Positions 45,131-53,714 of a stretch of DNA of 64,000 bases are shown in pieces. Each line of letters starts with the position of its first letter. The first letter of the stretch is position 1. Both the position numbers and the translations under genes were made by a program. The stretch is from CCMP332 sp040218795 (GTDB lineage: Bacteria > Bacteroidota > Bacteroidia > Cytophagales > CCMP332), in assembly GCA_040218795.1 (NCBI GenBank), contig JAVJQT010000010.1, positions 372,001 to 436,000 on the forward strand, written 5' to 3'. The notes below the pieces were generated by a model that made no database searches, was not told the origin of the DNA, and worked only from the letters and a program-made list of their open reading frames with translations.

Positions 45131-46320
45131 AAATAGCATACCTGTCATATTGGGGTATAGAAGATGGATTGACCAAAGCAAGTGTCTTTCCGAATATTGA
45201 AATATTAGCTTCATTTGATGAAATATCTAAAATATATTTATTTACCATTGAGCGATCAGAATTTGAAGTAAAACAATTTCAAAATCAGAAAATTATACAT
45301 GTTTCACTTGTTTCAACATTCAGAAAAATAAGATTTCTGAATAAGTTATCAGACTTTTTAAAATTCCCTCGACTGATAAATAAGTTTATTCAAAACAATG
45401 GGATTGATGTTTTAATTTGCCGAGGTGCTCCTGCAGGTGCAATGGCACTTAGTGTAAGCAAAAAGAGCAATGTAGCATATATTGTAGAATCCTTTGAACC
45501 GCACTCAGAATACATGCTGGAATCAAAAGTCTGGTCAAAATATTCGCTGAGTTATATAATGGAGAAAAGATGGGAACAGAAAATAAAAAAAGAGGCATTG
45601 GCCCTATTGCCGGTTTCCATTAATTATCAAAAAAAGTTAATCGAAGAGGGCATTAAAACTAATGTTTATCTAGCACCTTGTGCGGTCGATCATTCTGAAT
45701 TCGAATTTAATTCTGAAATGAGAGATAAAACCAGATTAAATCTAAAGATTGACAAAGATAAAATGGTTGGCATCTATGTGGGGAAATTTGGCGATATCTA
45801 TTTAAAAGAAGAATTCTTTGAGCTCTTAAAGGAATTAAAAAATCAACTGAAAGATCTATTCTATTTTATCATCTTATCGCCCATGGATAAAAGTGAAATA
45901 ATGGACTTATTGAAAAGGCACAAAATTGACTTTCAAAATGTGGCCATTTTAAAAGTAGATCACAATGAGGTCCCGAATTATCTATCTGCTGCAGATTATG
46001 GTCTTGTGACGGTGAGGCCAAGCCCTCATAGAAAGTATTGTTCACCGATTAAAACCGGTGAATACTGGGCAAATGGATTGCCGGTTTTGATCACAGAGGA
46101 CATCGGTGACGATTCAAGAATAATTACAGAAAGAAATGCAGGTTCCATTATTGACCTGAATGATTTAAAGCATTCGGTTGAAAAATTCTTGGGAATTTTC
46201 AAAAGTAAAAATAGATTCAATTGGGCTGAACAGATTATGCCTTTGGCAAAAACTTATCGAGGATTTGAATTCACAAGAAAGGCCTACCAAAAAATAATAG
46301 AGCAAATTGAAAAAGGTTAG
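45127..46320 (+). CDS. GT-B glycosyltransferase (GT4-like)
   Basis: A 397-residue protein with a GT-B layout. The N-terminal domain begins KIAYLSYWGIEDGL. The donor domain has GIYVGKFGDIYLKEE, VPNYLSAADYGLVTVRPSP and CSPIKTGEYWANGLPVLIT, where the Lys/Glu pair matches the GT4 active site in relaxed form. Donor and acceptor unknown. It overlaps the next gene by 14 bp. Confidence 0.8.
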   Translation: MKIAYLSYWGIEDGLTKASVFPNIEILASFDEISKIYLFTIERSEFEVKQFQNQKIIHVSLVSTFRKIRFLNKLSDFLKFPRLINKFIQNNGIDVLICRGAPAGAMALSVSKKSNVAYIVESFEPHSEYMLESKVWSKYSLSYIMEKRWEQKIKKEALALLPVSINYQKKLIEEGIKTNVYLAPCAVDHSEFEFNSEMRDKTRLNLKIDKDKMVGIYVGKFGDIYLKEEFFELLKELKNQLKDLFYFIILSPMDKSEIMDLLKRHKIDFQNVAILKVDHNEVPNYLSAADYGLVTVRPSPHRKYCSPIKTGEYWANGLPVLITEDIGDDSRIITERNAGSIIDLNDLKHSVEKFLGIFKSKNRFNWAEQIMPLAKTYRGFEFTRKAYQKIIEQIEKG

Positions 46321-47371
46321 TGTCTTATGTCCATATCCAATAGGCCTGGCCCCTTCGCAAAGATTTAGAATAGAGGCTTTTATACAAAACTCCAATCGGG
46401 AGGATGTTGAATTTTCGATCAAACCTTTTTTATCAGGAACAGCTTATCAAAAATTATATCTTCCCGGACATACCATTGGCAAGTTCTTTTATGTACTTAT
46501 CGGCTTTGTTAAAAGAATAAGGGATTTGATGGAATGTCGTTCTTCAGATTTCATTCTGATTCACAGAGAAGCCAGCCCTTTGGGCCCTCCCGTATTTGAA
46601 TGGGTCCTTGCAAAAGTGTTGAAAAAGAAAATCATATTTGATTTTGATGATGCCATTTGGTTAAAAAATACTTCAGATCAAAACAAAATTACTGCGAGTT
46701 TAAAATGGAGTCAAAAATTTAATTCAATTTGCAAATGGTCATATAAAATTGCTGCCGGAAATGCCTATCTGGCTCAAAAAGCTAAAGAATTTAATAATCA
46801 TGTGATTTTATTGCCTACTGTTGTAAATACGGATAAATCGTATATCCCACAAAAGCAAAACTCCAATCAAATTACAATTGGTTGGACGGGTTCTCATTCT
46901 ACTTCATCCTATGTGAATCCGATTTTGCCGGTTCTTAAAAAACTGCATGATAAGCATCCCTTTCGTTTTTTAATTATTTCAAATCAACCGCCTGATTTTT
47001 CATTGCCTTTTTTGGACTACAGGAAATGGAATAAAGAAAATGAAATCCGTGACCTGAATGAGATTGACATAGGTATAATGCCATTGTCGGTGGATGAATG
47101 GACAAAAGGCAAATGTGGTTTTAAACTCATACAATATCAGGCGCTTGAAATTCCGGCAGTAGCGACAAATCTTCCGCCTAATGACAATATTGTTCTTCAA
47201 AATTCTTCTGGATTTTTATGTAATAGCGATGAAGAGTGGCTTCAAGCCCTTGAAAAACTAATAAACAATAAAGATTTAAGAGACAATTTCGGAAAAACAG
47301 GAAGAGAACGGATTATAAAAAATTATTCTATCGGAGCTTATTCAGACATCTTTTTTAAGCTCTTTTCCTAA
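46307..47371 (+). CDS. GT-B glycosyltransferase, last gene of the polysaccharide operon
   Basis: A 354-residue protein starting at TTG (46307), since no ATG gives the expected KKVSVLCPYPIGLAPSQRFR start. The donor domain has IGWTGSHSTSSYV, DIGIMPLSVDEWTKGKCGFKLIQYQALEIPAVAT and a final ERIIKNYS segment, as in GT4 relatives. Its 3' end overlaps the convergent membrane-protein gene by 17 bp. Confidence 0.83.
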   Translation: MKKVSVLCPYPIGLAPSQRFRIEAFIQNSNREDVEFSIKPFLSGTAYQKLYLPGHTIGKFFYVLIGFVKRIRDLMECRSSDFILIHREASPLGPPVFEWVLAKVLKKKIIFDFDDAIWLKNTSDQNKITASLKWSQKFNSICKWSYKIAAGNAYLAQKAKEFNNHVILLPTVVNTDKSYIPQKQNSNQITIGWTGSHSTSSYVNPILPVLKKLHDKHPFRFLIISNQPPDFSLPFLDYRKWNKENEIRDLNEIDIGIMPLSVDEWTKGKCGFKLIQYQALEIPAVATNLPPNDNIVLQNSSGFLCNSDEEWLQALEKLINNKDLRDNFGKTGRERIIKNYSIGAYSDIFFKLFS

Positions 47372-48665
47372 TTCTTTGATAATCCCTGTAAATAAAAAGA
47401 AGGGCCAGAAGGTAAAATGGCATCAGGGGTATTTTATACCTTGAAAGCGTGCCAAAATTATAACTGGCAATACCCACACCAATGGCTAGTACTATACTAA
47501 AGGTCAGACAAAATATAATTTCGGGATTGGAAAGGATTGATCGAATAAAATTTCTAAGCTTTGTTTTAAACACTACAAAAAGGGTAAAAACCAGAAAGAA
47601 AAAGCTTTCCAGTGCAGACAAAACCATGATCACATTATTTATCTCCCAGGGCCAGGGCCGAAACAGTGTCACCACAATGGCACTTGGCATCAGACTTACA
47701 AAATTTCCGATGGACCCGTCCTGGGCTCCCAGATAATAAGCCGATCCGGAACCTGCGCCCCATCCGGCGTAAATATCCATTGCGGTAATTTTGGCAGTAT
47801 TTGAAATGTTGCTAAGCGCATATCTTTCATTCTCGCTTGTGATCTGACTAATAATTGTGAATCCGGCTAAACCTGCAATTGCAACAAACAAAGGGGCCAT
47901 AATCGCTTTTATGGCCAGTGATTTGATATTGGAAAGATTTACAATAAATACCCAAATTAAAAGTGCCGGTAAGAGTGAAATCAGAATGTAAATTTTTATG
48001 ATAGACAGAAAATACGTATTCACAATTATCAAAATTACATTTGATACAATCCTAGTTCGTTTGATGAATCCGAAATAGAAGCCATAAATGATGAAACAAG
48101 CCGCTGCAAATGAGATGGTATCTTTAAAAAGGCCTGAGCCCCATACACCAACAGATGGAATAAAAAAGCAAATAATAAATATTTCAAGATCCAGTTCGGG
48201 TTTAATATGCTTGAATACCCGGTAGATTGACATGGATGCAAGAAATGATATTAGGGCGAAGAAAATGCTTATTCCTAAATAACTGTGGCCACAAAAAAAT
48301 CCAAAAAAAGCTGAAATCCTGGCAACCATCATACTGGACTCATCTTTGAACCACCACATTTGAACGATATAATCGCTTAACTCTGGATAAAACACGCCGT
48401 GATTAAAAAGCATTTTAATACCTGAAATCGGATGATCCAGGGTGGCCAACCAAATTTGCTTGCTGTGATGAAAGAAATTGAAGGTGTCACCTCCCTTGTA
48501 GTAGTATTCATACAGCAAACCGATAAAAAGGGTGGAAAAAATCTTAAAAAAAAATGCCCCTTTCCATCTTTTTCCAATATTCCCTGATTTTACCTGCCAA
48601 ATATGAAAAATGGCAAATACAATCAGTACCATGATTGGGAAAATGAGTAGGTCCTTAAAACCCAT
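47355..48665 (-). CDS. Polytopic membrane protein, possible polysaccharide polymerase-like, function unknown
   Basis: A 436-residue protein with about ten hydrophobic segments and a large loop near residues 285-335. Landmarks are YKGGDTFNFFHHS near 57-69 and a C-terminal SYNFGTLSRYKIPLMPFYLL, which recalls Wzy/EpsG-type or other glycan-handling membrane proteins. The match is too weak to name a function. It lies 17 bp after the TPR gene on the same strand and converges on the polysaccharide operon with a 17-bp overlap. Confidence 0.6.
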   Translation of the reverse strand: MGFKDLLIFPIMVLIVFAIFHIWQVKSGNIGKRWKGAFFFKIFSTLFIGLLYEYYYKGGDTFNFFHHSKQIWLATLDHPISGIKMLFNHGVFYPELSDYIVQMWWFKDESSMMVARISAFFGFFCGHSYLGISIFFALISFLASMSIYRVFKHIKPELDLEIFIICFFIPSVGVWGSGLFKDTISFAAACFIIYGFYFGFIKRTRIVSNVILIIVNTYFLSIIKIYILISLLPALLIWVFIVNLSNIKSLAIKAIMAPLFVAIAGLAGFTIISQITSENERYALSNISNTAKITAMDIYAGWGAGSGSAYYLGAQDGSIGNFVSLMPSAIVVTLFRPWPWEINNVIMVLSALESFFFLVFTLFVVFKTKLRNFIRSILSNPEIIFCLTFSIVLAIGVGIASYNFGTLSRYKIPLMPFYLLALLFIYRDYQRIRKRA

Positions 48666-48682
48666 AAATTATTATTAAATGA

Positions 48683-49876
48683 TTAAAAAGGCCACCATCC
48701 GTCTTCGTAGGCATCCTTCTTTTTAAGATATGCCACGGCATCTTTGTGCAGTTTATCTTTTTTCTCAGTGAGTTGCAATAATTTTCTGTATAAAGAAATC
48801 GCCTTTTCGGTATCATTCTGTTTATCCGCAATCTCAGCCAAATTTGAAAAGCTATAAAGGTAATAACCTGCATCTTCATCATTGGCTTTTTCTGAGAAAT
48901 CTATGCATTGTTCGAAATAAGTCTTGGCCTTTTCCAAATTATTGTCCCTTTTATAGTAAATAAATCCAAGAAAAAAGCTGGCATATCTGCCACTAACGGC
49001 TTCGTATCCGGGCATTTTGTTATTTAACTTTTCCAGAATCTCAATGGATTCTTCCTTTGCTTTAGTCAAATTGCCTTGTGTAAAACACAATCGGGCATAA
49101 TAACGGTGGAAATATGCATTATCCGGGAAGGTTTCATGCAAATACTTTCCAAGTTCTATGGCTTTTTCATCTTCATCTTCATAATAATACATTCGCATGA
49201 GCCAGTACTGCCCTTCTGTTCTAGTATAAAATGAAGTATGGGCATTATCTTCCAATTGCTTCATTCCCAATTGCTTATCACCCTTCGGGAAAAATAATAA
49301 AATGGGTCTGAGAAATTTGTAGTTTTCTTTTACCCATTCAGCGTAATAGTTGTACAGGCCTTCACCAAATAAAAATTCCGGACTCCAGTCGGTGTATTCC
49401 CTGCTTTCCTCGAGATAATTAAGTGCTTTTTTACTTGATAATGAAGCTTTTCTCCATGCAGCTCTTTCAGAATGCAATCTTGCTACGAAAGCATGACTAC
49501 CAGCGAGAAAAAAAGCTTTTTCGGCATAAGCAGCTCTTTTACCTCCCATTGACTCAGCTTTTGCGATGGCTGTATCCATATAAGTAAGAAATATTTCATC
49601 GTATTCTGTGTTGTCTACATTTGGCATTATTTTCCACCAATACAAAAGTCCCATGAGAAAATAGGAAAGCGGATGTTCGGGATAATCCTGCTTGAGCCAT
49701 TTGAAACGTTTTCTTGCTTCTTCAAACTTAAAATCGTACATCAGGTTAACAGCTTCCGTTGCTCTTATTCTAACCGCGGGGTTATTCATTAAAATCTCCT
49801 GATCCGGATTCTGAGAATTCGTCTCTAATACTGTTAATAGTGTGATTAATGTAAAAAATAGTATCCTGATTTTCAT
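48683..49876 (-). CDS. Secreted tetratricopeptide-repeat protein
   Basis: A 397-residue protein with a signal peptide (1-21, ending ETNSQ). At least five TPR-like helix pairs can be read, e.g. NLMYDFKFEEARKRFKWL near 45-62, KAIELGKYLHETFPDNAYF near 240-258 and KAISLYRKLLQLTEK near 368-382. The C-terminus is aromatic (DGWWPF). TPR proteins scaffold other proteins; the partner here is unknown, perhaps the membrane protein encoded next. Confidence 0.78.
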   Translation of the reverse strand: MKIRILFFTLITLLTVLETNSQNPDQEILMNNPAVRIRATEAVNLMYDFKFEEARKRFKWLKQDYPEHPLSYFLMGLLYWWKIMPNVDNTEYDEIFLTYMDTAIAKAESMGGKRAAYAEKAFFLAGSHAFVARLHSERAAWRKASLSSKKALNYLEESREYTDWSPEFLFGEGLYNYYAEWVKENYKFLRPILLFFPKGDKQLGMKQLEDNAHTSFYTRTEGQYWLMRMYYYEDEDEKAIELGKYLHETFPDNAYFHRYYARLCFTQGNLTKAKEESIEILEKLNNKMPGYEAVSGRYASFFLGFIYYKRDNNLEKAKTYFEQCIDFSEKANDEDAGYYLYSFSNLAEIADKQNDTEKAISLYRKLLQLTEKKDKLHKDAVAYLKKKDAYEDGWWPF

Positions 49877-49994
49877 TGTAATTGCTTAAACGCAGAACAT
49901 TCAAAAATGATTAAATATTGTCCTGCAAAAATGTAATGATTTTTTGGCTTGATAATTAATAAAGCAATTAATATTCCATTCTTAATAAAAATTT

Positions 49995-50002
49995 TACTTT
50001 TG
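49995..50002 (+). promoter_or_regulatory. Putative -7 promoter box of hppA
   Basis: TACTTTTG is a perfect TAnnTTTG, 44 nt before the hppA ATG. A TTTG box at the right distance is not clear. The rest of 49877-50046 is A+T-rich without other structure that I can see. Confidence 0.48.
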
Positions 50003-50046
50003 CGCTCTATTAAAAATCGATCCTATTAGTTTTTAAAGACTTGACT

Positions 50047-52392
50047 ATGGAAAACCTATTATACATTATACCGGCATTCGGTGTTTTAGGCTTATTATTC
50101 GTTGTGTGGAAATCCTCCTGGGTATCAAAACAGGAAGAGGGAACAGAGAAAATGAGTAAAATTGCCAATCATATTTCAGTTGGTGCAATGGCATTTCTGA
50201 AAGCTGAATACAGAGTACTTGCCATTTTCGTAATTGCAGTGGCTATCTTATTGGGCTTCAAAGGTGCAAATGAAATGAATTCAAGTGCATTGGTTGCCTT
50301 ATCTTTTGTTGTTGGTGCTATTTGTTCCGGCCTGGCGGGCTTCCTCGGTATGCGCGTCGCTACCAAAGCCAACGTAAGAACCACTAATGCAGCAAGAACT
50401 TCTTTAGGCAAAGCCCTTGAGGTAGCCTTCGGTGGAGGATCTGTAATGGGAATGGGTGTAGTTGGCCTTGGTGTATTAGGCTTAAGCATTTTATTTATAA
50501 TCTATTCTAATATTTTTGGATTAGGTGACAGAGACAGTGTTGCAACTGTATTGAATGTATTGGCCGGTTTCTCTTTGGGAGCTTCTTCCATCGCATTATT
50601 TGCGAGAGTAGGTGGAGGTATTTACACCAAAGCGGCTGATGTAGGCGCTGACCTTGTAGGAAAAGTAGAAGCGGGTATACCGGAAGATCACCCTTTAAAC
50701 CCGGCTACAATTGCCGATAACGTTGGAGACAATGTCGGTGATGTTGCAGGAATGGGAGCCGACCTTTTTGAATCATATGTCGGTTCAATTATTGGTACTA
50801 TGGTTTTGGGTGCGGCCTTTGTTACGGTTACAGACTTTCCAATGGACGGGCTTGGTGCTGTTGTATTGCCTTTAGCCCTTGCTGCTGTCGGCATTTTGGT
50901 TTCAATTCTGGGTACATTTTTTGTCAAAGTAAAAGAAGGTGGTAGTCCTCATGCGGCTTTGAATACCGGTGAATTTGGATCCGCCATCGTAATGGTAATT
51001 GCTTCCTATTTTATAATAAATCATTTCTTGCCTGCTTCATGGAGCTGGGGAGGAACAGACTACACTTCAAATGGTGTATTTTTTGCCACACTGGCTGGTT
51101 TAATCGCCGGTCTCGGTATAGGAAAAGTCACTGAGTACTACACAGGTACAGGAACAAAACCTGTTACTTCAATTGTAAGACAATCAATAACAGGATCTGC
51201 GACTAATATTATCGCAGGCTTGGGCGTGGGAATGATGAGTACAGCCATACCGGTTCTCCTTATCGCGGCTGCGATCCTGCTCTCTTATTATTTCGCGGGA
51301 TTATACGGTATTGCCATCGCCGCTGTTGGTATGCTTGCCAATACCGGTATTCAATTGGCCGTTGACGCTTATGGCCCTATTTCTGACAATGCTGGAGGAA
51401 TCGCTGAAATGGCGGAACTTCCCAAAGAAGTTAGAGAGAGAACAGATAAACTCGATGCTGTAGGTAATACAACTGCTGCAATTGGAAAAGGATTTGCTAT
51501 TGGATCTGCCGCACTTACTGCATTGGCGCTATTTGCCGCATTTATGCAACAAGCCAATATCGCTGAAATCAATATTGCCAATCCTGAAGTAATGTCAGGT
51601 TTACTTGTTGGCGCGATGCTTCCTTTTGTTTTTTCTGCTTTAAGTATGAATGCCGTAGGAAGAGCAGCGATGTCAATGATTGAAGAAGTAAGACGACAAT
51701 TTAAAGAAATCCCGGCTCTGGGTGCTGCACTCGAAGTGATGAAAAGAAATGAGGGTAAAGATCAGGCTGACTGGTCGCAGGCAGATAAAGATACTTTTGA
51801 AGCAGCTGACGGAGTTGCAGAATACGATAAATGTGTTGAAATCTCAACTAAAGCTTCCATTAAGGAAATGGTATTCCCCGGTTTACTTGCTGTTGTTGTT
51901 CCTGTATTTGTCGGATTTGTGGCGGGTCCTGAAATGCTCGGAGGCCTACTTGCCGGTGTAACTTCTGCCGGAGTATTGATGGCCATTTTCCAATCTAACG
52001 CCGGTGGCGCATGGGATAATGCTAAAAAAATGATTGAAGAAGGCGTTACTATCAACGGTGAGAAATACGGTAAAGGTTCTGCGCCTCATAAAGCTGCCGT
52101 AGTTGGTGATACCGTTGGAGATCCATTTAAAGATACTTCAGGTCCATCGCTTAATATCCTTTTAAAACTGATGTCTGTTGTGGCATTGGTAATTGCTCCT
52201 TCTATTGCTATCCCACTTGTCGATTCAGCTGAAAGTCAATTGATCCCTGAGAACTCAATTGAAATGACCATTCAGGAAGAAGAGCAAAGTACAGTTGAAG
52301 AAAGCAAAGAAGAATTAACGATGATCGAAGAAAAAAGCGCCGAAGCATCTACCGCCAAATCGCTTGACCTAATCGAAAATTCGGATTTATAA
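50047..52392 (+). CDS. hppA: K+-stimulated, ion-translocating membrane pyrophosphatase
   Basis: A 781-residue pump with about 16 membrane segments that couples PPi hydrolysis to Na+ and/or H+ export. The substrate motif is DVGADLVGKVE with downstream acidic clusters DNVGDNVGDVAGMGADLFE and DNAGGIAEMAE. GNTTAA lacks the Lys of K+-independent pumps, so this is the K+-dependent class, which includes Na+ pumps. The ATG at 50047 (MENLLYII) is preferred over the in-frame TTG at 50041. Unusually, about 55 acidic residues follow the last membrane segment (QEEEQSTVEESKEE...). Confidence 0.94.
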   Translation: MENLLYIIPAFGVLGLLFVVWKSSWVSKQEEGTEKMSKIANHISVGAMAFLKAEYRVLAIFVIAVAILLGFKGANEMNSSALVALSFVVGAICSGLAGFLGMRVATKANVRTTNAARTSLGKALEVAFGGGSVMGMGVVGLGVLGLSILFIIYSNIFGLGDRDSVATVLNVLAGFSLGASSIALFARVGGGIYTKAADVGADLVGKVEAGIPEDHPLNPATIADNVGDNVGDVAGMGADLFESYVGSIIGTMVLGAAFVTVTDFPMDGLGAVVLPLALAAVGILVSILGTFFVKVKEGGSPHAALNTGEFGSAIVMVIASYFIINHFLPASWSWGGTDYTSNGVFFATLAGLIAGLGIGKVTEYYTGTGTKPVTSIVRQSITGSATNIIAGLGVGMMSTAIPVLLIAAAILLSYYFAGLYGIAIAAVGMLANTGIQLAVDAYGPISDNAGGIAEMAELPKEVRERTDKLDAVGNTTAAIGKGFAIGSAALTALALFAAFMQQANIAEINIANPEVMSGLLVGAMLPFVFSALSMNAVGRAAMSMIEEVRRQFKEIPALGAALEVMKRNEGKDQADWSQADKDTFEAADGVAEYDKCVEISTKASIKEMVFPGLLAVVVPVFVGFVAGPEMLGGLLAGVTSAGVLMAIFQSNAGGAWDNAKKMIEEGVTINGEKYGKGSAPHKAAVVGDTVGDPFKDTSGPSLNILLKLMSVVALVIAPSIAIPLVDSAESQLIPENSIEMTIQEEEQSTVEESKEELTMIEEKSAEASTAKSLDLIENSDL

Positions 52393-52421
52393 TCATTTTA
52401 TATTTATAAAATTGTAAAATT

Positions 52422-52448
52422 GGCCTTTTTTAAAAAAGGCCTTTTTTT
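52422..52448 (+). terminator. Intrinsic terminator after hppA, abutting the hpt start codon
   Basis: GGCC-T6-A6-GGCC is a perfect 20-bp palindrome followed by seven T, 30 bp past the hppA stop. The T-run ends at 52448 and the hpt ATG is at 52449. Confidence 0.82.
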
Positions 52449-52979
52449 ATGCCCGAAATTCACGGTAAAAAATTTGAATTGTATATTTCCGAAGAAGAAA
52501 TCAATGAAAGGCTTAAAAGCCTATCAGAACTGATTCAAAAGGATTATAATAATTCGACTCCCCTATTCATTTCTATACTAAACGGTGCCTTTATTTTTAC
52601 CGCTGATCTTGTTCGCAACATTCGGGGTGAGGTAGAATTGAGCTTTGTAAAAGTGAAAAGCTATCACGGAACTCAATCGAGTGGAAATGCCAAAACAATG
52701 ATAGGTTTGGGAATAGATATCAGGGATAAAGATGTTATTTTAATTGATGACATTATCGATACCGGTCATACTTTTAAATACCTGATTGAACTATTGAAAA
52801 AAAGTCAGCCAAGGTCAATAAAGACTTGCTGTCTCCTATTTAAAAAAGAATCATTTAAAGAAAACTTTCAGATTGACTATATAGGATTTGAAATTGACAA
52901 TAGGTTTGTGGTAGGATATGGACTTGATTATGATGAAATAGGTAGAAATTTAAAAGATATCTATGCGCTTGCCGAGTAA
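52449..52979 (+). CDS. hpt: Hypoxanthine phosphoribosyltransferase
   Basis: A 176-residue purine-salvage enzyme that makes IMP/GMP from hypoxanthine/guanine and PRPP. The PRPP loop is VILIDDIIDTGHT at 96-108, the flexible-loop region is VKSYHGTQSSG at 69-79, and the purine-contact part is near FVVGYGLDYDE. The length is normal and no later ATG would leave the N-terminus intact, so the start next to the terminator T-run is real. The mRNA is either read through from hppA or nearly leaderless. Confidence 0.93.
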   Translation: MPEIHGKKFELYISEEEINERLKSLSELIQKDYNNSTPLFISILNGAFIFTADLVRNIRGEVELSFVKVKSYHGTQSSGNAKTMIGLGIDIRDKDVILIDDIIDTGHTFKYLIELLKKSQPRSIKTCCLLFKKESFKENFQIDYIGFEIDNRFVVGYGLDYDEIGRNLKDIYALAE

Positions 52980-52980
52980 T

Positions 52981-53514
52981 ATGAATAAATCATATCTGCG
53001 AACTTTCATTATAGTACTCCTGGCAATTTGTACAGTTACTTTATTGGACTCTTGTAAAAGTTCCAAAAAAAGTAATTCGGGAAATGACAATTCAGCGGTT
53101 AAATTATCCCGAAAAAAGAAAAAAAGGTTAAACCAATCCGTTATCCTCACTTCAAAAAAATTTATCGGCACACCATATAAGTGGGGAGGTACTACAAGAG
53201 CCGGAATGGATTGTTCGGGCCTATTGTATACTACTTATCAATTGAACAATATCTCCATTCCAAGAAGCTCTGCCGCACAGGCAAATTTTGGTAAAAAAGT
53301 AGGCATTCACAATTTAAGAGAAGGTGATTGGGTATTTTTTGCTACGGGTAAAAAGAGACGCAAAATTACGCATGTAGGCTTAGTTACTCATATCAGAGGC
53401 CATGAAGATGTGAAGTTTATTCATGCCAGCACTTCATTGGGTGTTACGGAAAGTCAATTATTTTCTGATTATTGGCGTAAAAAATATGTAAAAGCCATAA
53501 GGCCGTTTAGATAG
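52981..53514 (+). CDS. NlpC/P60-family cell wall endopeptidase, lipoprotein
   Basis: A 177-residue predicted lipoprotein (lipobox LLDSC, C25), followed by a Lys/Ser linker and an NlpC/P60 domain. The catalytic triad can be read as C78 (GMDCSG), H131 (ITHVGL) and H148 (FIHAS). It would cut peptide stems of peptidoglycan from the inner face of the outer membrane. The ATG at 52981 is 1 bp after the hpt stop; an upstream in-frame start at 52963 would overlap hpt and displace the signal peptide. Confidence 0.9.
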   Translation: MNKSYLRTFIIVLLAICTVTLLDSCKSSKKSNSGNDNSAVKLSRKKKKRLNQSVILTSKKFIGTPYKWGGTTRAGMDCSGLLYTTYQLNNISIPRSSAAQANFGKKVGIHNLREGDWVFFATGKKRRKITHVGLVTHIRGHEDVKFIHASTSLGVTESQLFSDYWRKKYVKAIRPFR

Positions 53515-53537
53515 TTGGACTATATTTGCAACTCAAG

Positions 53538-53572
53538 TTGAGCGTTGAAGGTTGAGAGTTGAAAGTTGAAGG
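53538..53572 (+). repeat. Five tandem TTGA-type heptamers
   Basis: Five 7-bp units read TTGAGCG, TTGAAGG, TTGAGAG, TTGAAAG, TTGAAGG in direct order, 23 bp after the NlpC/P60 stop. No ORF runs through. Such heptamer arrays can be a simple-sequence expansion or a binding array; function unknown. Confidence 0.7.
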
Positions 53573-53610
53573 CTTGTTTAATTTTTTGTAAGAAATTTAT
53601 TGAATGAATT

Positions 53611-53631
53611 ACAGGTAAAAGACCTGTTTTT
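53611..53631 (+). terminator. Terminator after the hpt-NlpC/P60 unit
   Basis: ACAGGT-AAAAG-ACCTGT with a run of five T (counting the stem's last T). It is 96 bp past the NlpC/P60 stop and ends that unit before the repeat array. Confidence 0.65.
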
Positions 53632-53676
53632 ATTGTTAAAGATTATTATTTCAAGTTTGTTATCTAAGATAAAAAA

Positions 53677-53704
53677 TCAACCAATCAATAATTCAACCAA
53701 TCAA
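53677..53704 (+). repeat. 12-bp direct repeat TCAACCAATCAA, two copies
   Basis: Perfect copies at 53677-53688 and 53693-53704, separated by 4 bp, 10 bp before the 62-bp array. Short, function unknown. Confidence 0.55.
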
Positions 53705-53714
53705 ACAAAAAATT

